Positions 59,769 to 64,000 of a DNA stretch of 64,000 nucleotides are shown piece by piece. The notes beneath the pieces were generated by a model. That model searched no databases and was not told where the DNA came from. It saw only the letters and a list, made by a program, of their open reading frames with translations. Within the stretch, counting starts at the first letter, position 1. Every line of letters begins with the position of its first letter. Made by a program: the position numbers and the translations under genes. Origin of the DNA: Pseudomonadota bacterium (GTDB taxonomy: Bacteria; Myxococcota_A; Polyangia; Polyangiales; Polyangiaceae); contig JAEYWK010000186.1 in assembly GCA_023431345.1 (NCBI GenBank), positions 124,001 through 188,000 of the forward strand, written 5' to 3'.

Positions 59769-61639
59769 GCGGTCAAAGCGAAACGAGCGGCCACGGCCAA
59801 AACGGCTCGCCCAAGGGGGCCCGGAACACGCGCGCGGCGGCGGCGCTCAAGGCGTTCCACGAGGAAGAGCGCTTCGGCAAGGCCTACGACTGGGCCCTGA
59901 TCCGCAAGGCGTGGCCGTTCGTGAAGCCGCACCAGGGCCTGCTCTGGCTCTCCCTCGGCGTGATCTTGTTCACGTCGGGTGCAGCGCTCGTTCGCCCGCT
60001 CATCATGCGCAGCGCCGTCGACGACGGCATCGTCTCCGGCAACGCGGACAAGCTGATGCAGGGCGGCCTGATGCTGGCCGCGGTGCTGGTGCTGGAGCAG
60101 CTGTTCGGCTTCATGCAGATGTACGCGATGCAGGTCGCGGGGGCGCGCGCCATGTCCGATCTGCGCGCGCACGTCTTCGACTTCCTGCACCGGCAGCGCC
60201 TCGGCTTCTTCGACAAGCAGCTGGTCGGAAAGCTGGTGTCCCGCGTCACCAACGACGTCGACGCCATGCTCGAGCTCTTCGCTTCCGGCGCGCTGCTCTC
60301 GCTGGGCGACCTGCTCAAGCTCGTCGGCATCGTCGTGCTGATGCTGTCGCTCGACGTGCAGCTGTCGCTCGTGGCGTTCATCGGCGTGCCGCCGGTGGCG
60401 CTGCTGGTGCGCTTCGTGCGCCGCCGCATGCGTGAAGCCTTCCGCTCCATCCGCAGCAACACCGCGCGCATGAACGCGACCACCGGCGAGCAGGTCAGCG
60501 GCATGACCGTCATTCAAGCCTACGGTCGGCAGGAGGCGGCCGCGCGCGAGTTCGACGAGGTCAACGCACAGTACCGCGACGCCAACAACGCGGCCATCAA
60601 GTGGGACGCCATTCAAGACGCCGCCATCGACACCATCAGCGCCGTCTGCCTGGCGTCGATCGTCGTGTCGCTCGGCTACCGGCCCGTGAGCTTCGGCACG
60701 CTGGTGGCGTTCGCGGCCTACATCAAGGAGTTCTTCGAGCCAATCAGCGCGCTGGCGCAGCGCTACACGCTGCTGCAGAGCGCGATGGCGGGCGCGGAGC
60801 GCGTGTTCGGCTTGCTCGACGCTCCCGACGCCGACTGCCCGCCCACCAGCGAGGGCGAGCCGGGCAGCGACACCTTCGACGTGGAGCTCGAGCACGTGCA
60901 GTTCGAGTACAAGCCGGGCGTGCCCGTGCTGCGCGATCTCACGTTCGCGGTGCCGCGCGGCGAGAAAGTGGCGCTGGTAGGGCCAACCGGCTCCGGCAAG
61001 ACGACCATCACCGCCCTCTTGCTGCGGCTCTACGAGATCAGCGGCGGAGCGGTGCGGGTGCGCGGCAAAGACGTGCGGCGCTACGATCGCGAGGCGCTGC
61101 GCAAGCTGTTCGCGGTCGTGCCCCAAGACGTGTACTTGTTCCCCGGCACCGTGCTCAGCAACATCGCGGCGGGCGAGACGCCCGATCGCGCGCGCGTCGA
61201 GAGCGTGCTCGATAGGCTCGGCGCGCTCGAGATCTTCGCGAAGCACGAGCAGGGCTTGGACACGCCGGTGCTCGAGCAAGGGAAGAATTTCTCCACCGGC
61301 GAGCGCCAGCTGATCGCGTTCGCGCGAGCGATGTACCGCGACGCGCCGATCTTGATCTTGGACGAAGCCACGGCCAGCATCGACAGCGATACGGAGTCGC
61401 GCCTGTCGCGCGCGCTCGCCGAGCTGCTGCGTGGGCGCACGGCGCTGATCATCGCCCACCGCTTGAGCACGGTGCGGGCCGCGGACCGCATCTTGGTCAT
61501 GCAGCGGGGGCGCTTGGTCGAGCAAGGCAGCCACGACCAGCTCATCGCGCTCGGCGGCTTGTATGCGCGCCTGCACGAGCTGCAGTTCTCGCGCGCGGAG
61601 CGGCCGTCGCTCGCTCCCGCGGCCGGTACGGCGGAATAG
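59765..61639 (+). CDS. ABC exporter half-transporter with degenerate signature motif
   Basis: A 624-residue partner half-transporter. It has a soluble N-terminus, six membrane helices (about 60-330), Walker A GPTGSGKTT, a non-canonical signature FSTGERQ instead of LSGGQ, and canonical Walker B ILILDEATASID with the catalytic Glu, plus the H-loop AHRLSTV. Paired with the upstream protein, one ATP site is canonical (its Walker motifs with the partner LSGGQ) and the other degenerate. Start overlaps by 4 nt. Confidence 0.92.
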   Translation: MSGQSETSGHGQNGSPKGARNTRAAAALKAFHEEERFGKAYDWALIRKAWPFVKPHQGLLWLSLGVILFTSGAALVRPLIMRSAVDDGIVSGNADKLMQGGLMLAAVLVLEQLFGFMQMYAMQVAGARAMSDLRAHVFDFLHRQRLGFFDKQLVGKLVSRVTNDVDAMLELFASGALLSLGDLLKLVGIVVLMLSLDVQLSLVAFIGVPPVALLVRFVRRRMREAFRSIRSNTARMNATTGEQVSGMTVIQAYGRQEAAAREFDEVNAQYRDANNAAIKWDAIQDAAIDTISAVCLASIVVSLGYRPVSFGTLVAFAAYIKEFFEPISALAQRYTLLQSAMAGAERVFGLLDAPDADCPPTSEGEPGSDTFDVELEHVQFEYKPGVPVLRDLTFAVPRGEKVALVGPTGSGKTTITALLLRLYEISGGAVRVRGKDVRRYDREALRKLFAVVPQDVYLFPGTVLSNIAAGETPDRARVESVLDRLGALEIFAKHEQGLDTPVLEQGKNFSTGERQLIAFARAMYRDAPILILDEATASIDSDTESRLSRALAELLRGRTALIIAHRLSTVRAADRILVMQRGRLVEQGSHDQLIALGGLYARLHELQFSRAERPSLAPAAGTAE

Positions 61640-61685
61640 ACTCGCCTGCGGCCCGAGGCGCGGTGAACGGGCGGGCAGTCGTGAG

Positions 61686-62522
61686 CTAGTCGAGCCAGCC
61701 CATCACGACCGTGCGCTCGGCGAGGGCCTCGACGACATCCTCGACACGGGCGACTTCGTGGGCGCGCAGAGGGCGCGCGCGGCGGCCGATCTCGAAGATG
61801 GCGACGAGCTCTCCATACAGCAGCAGGGGCACCATCGCCACGCTCGCGGGCTCGGGCAGGCAGCGCTCGATGCGGCCGATGATGTAGCGCGACACGTCTC
61901 CGGGCCGCGGCTCGGAGAGCACGGTGCGGCCGCTACGCGCGGCGACCAACGTTGGATCTTCGCTCGCGAGACGCTCGCCGAGCAGCAGCTCGGTGCCCGG
62001 ACCATGCCCGCCGACGGTGACCGCCGCCCCCAGATCACCGCGCACGCGATGCACGAGCCCCACGTCGGCGGACGCAGCGGACACCGCCGTCGAAATCGTG
62101 AGCAGCAGCGCGTCTTGCAGCTCCGAGGCGTTCGAGAGCACGCCCACCGGGTCGACGGACACGGGACGGAAGCTGCGCCGCTGCGCGGGCTCGATGTTGA
62201 CGGGTCGCGACGACAGCTCGGCGCCGGTAGGCGGCGGTGGGGGCTCGCTGAAGACGCTCCGCGCGCGCTGCTCGACGCTGGCGCTGGCGCTGGCGAGATC
62301 CTCGATCGTCTTGCGGCGATGAACGGCGCTCAGCGACTCGAGCTCTTCGAACCTCCGCCACACCCGCCACGACTCGTGGCGCACGAAGGACGAGGTCGCG
62401 ATGCGGCCGTGGGCCACTCCGCGCAGCAGAAGCTCGAACGTCACTGGCCCGACCGCCGCCACGCCGTTGGTCACGAACCAACGGTCACTCGGTGCTCGCT
62501 CACTGCCCGGTTCGACCCGCAT
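61686..62522 (-). CDS. GYF_2-like / GAF-domain protein
   Basis: About 278 residues. The N-terminal ~55 residues (DRWFVTNGVAAVGPVTFELLLRGVAHGRI...VWRRFEEL) resemble the GYF_2 (DUF4339) module. A Pro/Ser linker follows, then a GAF-like domain (about 125-275) with LLLTISTAVSAASADVGLVHR, SVAMVPLLLYGELVAIFEIGR and a helical end. It has no output domain, so it is probably a sensor or adaptor. ATG 62522 is preferred; the frame from 62567 adds 15 residues. Converges on the ABC exporter (46 nt). Confidence 0.75.
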   Translation of the reverse strand: MRVEPGSERAPSDRWFVTNGVAAVGPVTFELLLRGVAHGRIATSSFVRHESWRVWRRFEELESLSAVHRRKTIEDLASASASVEQRARSVFSEPPPPPTGAELSSRPVNIEPAQRRSFRPVSVDPVGVLSNASELQDALLLTISTAVSAASADVGLVHRVRGDLGAAVTVGGHGPGTELLLGERLASEDPTLVAARSGRTVLSEPRPGDVSRYIIGRIERCLPEPASVAMVPLLLYGELVAIFEIGRRARPLRAHEVARVEDVVEALAERTVVMGWLD

Positions 62523-62732
62523 GATGAAAAGTCCTACCCTGTCGCCTGAGAGGTCACACGCGCGCACAGGGTGGGATAATCATCCGCTGCCAGCGCCCGC
62601 GGTCAATGTTTGCGTTAAAAGCTGAGTTATTCCATTGCATTAATTCAATTTGTCTGACGCAGATGGTCGGGCCAACGGGGGGCGCGCTGCCGCGGTCGCC
62701 ATGGGTGAAGATTCTGTCGTAAGCAGGGGGCC
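62523..62732. promoter_or_regulatory. Divergent intergenic region with an AT-rich patch and palindrome
   Basis: About 62605-62655 is much more A+T-rich than the rest of the window. It contains ATTGCATTAATTCAAT (62634-62649), a near-perfect palindrome resembling CRP/FNR-family half-sites TTG..CAA. It is placed to regulate the forward uroporphyrinogen methyltransferase/synthase gene. Exact promoter not assigned. Confidence 0.35.
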
Positions 62733-64000
62733 ATGGCAGCGCGACAAGGCAAGGTTTGGCTAGTCGGAGCCGGCGCGGGCGAGCCCGGCTTGATCACGGT
62801 CCGAGGTCTGTCGGTGTTGTCACGAGCGGAGGTGGTGCTGTTCGACGCCCTCGCGCACCCAGCGCTGCTGGAGTCGTGTCCGCAGGCCGAGCAGCGCAAC
62901 GTCGGCAAGCGCTACGGCGAAGACAGCGCGGCTCAAGACGCGATCATCGCCCAGATGATCGAGCTCGCGCGCGCCGGCAAGCGCGTCGTGCGCTTGAAGG
63001 GTGGGGATCCTTTCATGTTCGCACGCGGCGCGGAGGAAGCGCTGGCCCTCGCGGCCGCGGGCGTAAAATTCGAGATCGTCCCGGGCGTTTCGTCGCCGGT
63101 CGCGACCAGCGCGTACGCTGGCATCTCGCTGACCCACCGCGAGCTCTCCGGCAGCGTCACGTTCATCACCGGTAGCGATCGCGCGGGCAAAGATTGGTCG
63201 CCCGACTCGTGGAAGAAGCTGGCTACCGCGACCGACACCATCTGTGTGCTGATGGGCATGCGCCGCATCGCCGAGATCACGCTCGCCATCATCGAAGGCG
63301 GTCGAGCGCCGAGCACGCCGGCAGCGGTCATCCACTGGGGCGCCCGCCCCGAGCAGCGCGTCGTTACGGGGCGCCTCGACGACATCGTTCGACTGGCCGC
63401 GGAGGCGGGGCTCAAGAACCCGTCGATCATCATCGTGGGCGAGGTGGTGGCGCTGCGCGAAAAGCTCGCCTGGTACGACAAGCGCCCGCTGTCGGGTAAG
63501 CGCGTCGTCATCCCCCGTGCCGCGGACCAGGCCCGCGACACCGCCGCCGCCTTACGCGAGCGCGGCGCCGTCCCCGTGATCCTGCCCATGATCGAGGTCG
63601 CTCCATCCCCCGAGCCCGAGCGCTTCGCGAGCGCGGTCGCCCAGATGCACGGCTACGATTGGGTGCTGTTCACCAGCGCCAACGCCGTGGAGCAGGCACG
63701 GCTCGAGCTCGAGCGCAGCGGACGTGACGCGCGAGCCTTCGGTTCGGCGCGGGTGGGAGTCATCGGCAGCAAGACCGCGGAGGCGCTGGCCGGGCTCGGC
63801 ATCCGCGCCGACTTGGTGGCGCGGGAGTTCGTCGGCGAGGGTTTGGCCTCGGCGCTGCTCGAGCGCGGCGCGCCGCGACGCGTGCTACTCCTCCGCGCCT
63901 TGCGAGCTCGTGAGGTGGTGCCAGAGGCTCTGCGCGCCGCCGGCTGCGAGGTAGACGTGGTGCCCGCCTACGAAACCAAGCCGCTCCGCGGCTCGGGGGC
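62733..64000 (+). CDS. Uroporphyrinogen-III C-methyltransferase / uroporphyrinogen-III synthase fusion (3' truncated)
   Basis: The N-terminal SUMT domain (about 1-245) has VGAGAGEPGLITVRG, DALAHPALL, RLKGGDPFMFARGAEE, EIVPGVSSPVATSAYAGI and LMGMRRIAEI, and makes precorrin-2 from uroporphyrinogen III. From about residue 255 a HemD-like domain begins (RVVIPRAADQARDTAAALRERGA, DWVLFTSANAV) that makes uroporphyrinogen III from hydroxymethylbilane. At least 422 codons lie in the window; the frame is open at the right edge. AGGGGG precedes ATG 62733. CobA-HemD fusions are known in other bacteria. hemE is at 38107. Confidence 0.9.
   Translation, partial: MAARQGKVWLVGAGAGEPGLITVRGLSVLSRAEVVLFDALAHPALLESCPQAEQRNVGKRYGEDSAAQDAIIAQMIELARAGKRVVRLKGGDPFMFARGAEEALALAAAGVKFEIVPGVSSPVATSAYAGISLTHRELSGSVTFITGSDRAGKDWSPDSWKKLATATDTICVLMGMRRIAEITLAIIEGGRAPSTPAAVIHWGARPEQRVVTGRLDDIVRLAAEAGLKNPSIIIVGEVVALREKLAWYDKRPLSGKRVVIPRAADQARDTAAALRERGAVPVILPMIEVAPSPEPERFASAVAQMHGYDWVLFTSANAVEQARLELERSGRDARAFGSARVGVIGSKTAEALAGLGIRADLVAREFVGEGLASALLERGAPRRVLLLRALRAREVVPEALRAAGCEVDVVPAYETKPLRGSG

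Noticed and set aside
59633..61576. 647-codon reverse frame opposite the second ABC gene
   Set aside because: Antisense to an unambiguous ABC transporter.
1..64000. Mobile elements, prophage or integrated plasmid
   Set aside because: No transposase, integrase, phage structural gene, or terminal inverted repeat pair was found; codon and base composition are even apart from short intergenic patches.

Overview
The window is very GC-rich, densely coded DNA with third-position G/C bias, and looks like chromosomal sequence from a free-living Myxococcota bacterium (Polyangiales-like). This is an inference from the gene content: a 1467-residue Ser/Thr kinase fused to a cyclase-like region, an STAND-type ATPase and TPRs; many hybrid sensor kinases; numerous lipoproteins and outer-membrane barrels; a PilZ and an EAL protein; ThyX in the thymidylate synthase role; and a CcmE with the CxxxY heme motif. 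I see no insertion sequence, prophage, plasmid gene or CRISPR array.

Layout. 1-3766: the end of an aromatic/alkene monooxygenase hydroxylase beta subunit, then two coupled sensor-kinase genes. 3741-8905: thyX (reverse), asd and a very large lipoprotein. 9341-11962: reverse operon dnaJ - HAD hydrolase - proC. 12154-15981: a PilZ protein, a TPR lipoprotein and a barrel protein. 16060-20463: the giant kinase. 20486-25021: two reverse units, a Cys-rich lipoprotein coupled to a FadL-type porin, and a UvrD/PcrA helicase coupled to a small TPR protein. 25105-30618: membrane protein, grpE, dnaK, hybrid histidine kinase, small SH3-like protein. 30846-36957: lipoprotein, dnaA with DnaA boxes in its upstream region (possible oriC), and further envelope proteins. 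37002-41222: membrane protein, ccmE, hemE, tRNA-Gln, ECF sigma with a small membrane partner, trmO. 41223-44502: a 16-residue leader-like ORF, rsgA, then a radical SAM/SPASM enzyme translationally coupled to a Zn-ribbon/Gly-rich protein carrying three YG motifs. 44624-50314: PP2C phosphatase, an HtrA-like pseudoprotease, rpiA, a Zn-ribbon membrane protein, mutM and a phosphodiester glycosidase-like protein. 50346-57804: BamA/TamA-type Omp85 protein, EAL protein, TetR, fatty acid desaturase, flavin amine oxidase. 57882-61639: two halves of an asymmetric heterodimeric ABC exporter. 61686-64000: a GYF_2/GAF protein and a truncated uroporphyrinogen-III methyltransferase/synthase fusion.

How the parts relate. 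Core functions (dnaA, dnaK/grpE/dnaJ, asd, proC, hemE, rpiA, mutM, rsgA, trmO, bamA-like) are interleaved with signalling genes (three sensor kinases, one Ser/Thr kinase, one PP2C, one ECF sigma, PilZ/EAL) and envelope proteins. The best candidate for an undescribed system is the radical SAM/SPASM enzyme with its ATGA-overlapping Gly-rich partner (42632-44502), which reads like a maturase and a membrane-anchored peptide substrate. Several genes have a TAnnnT -10-like hexamer only 7-16 nt before the start codon, which suggests short-leader or leaderless transcripts.
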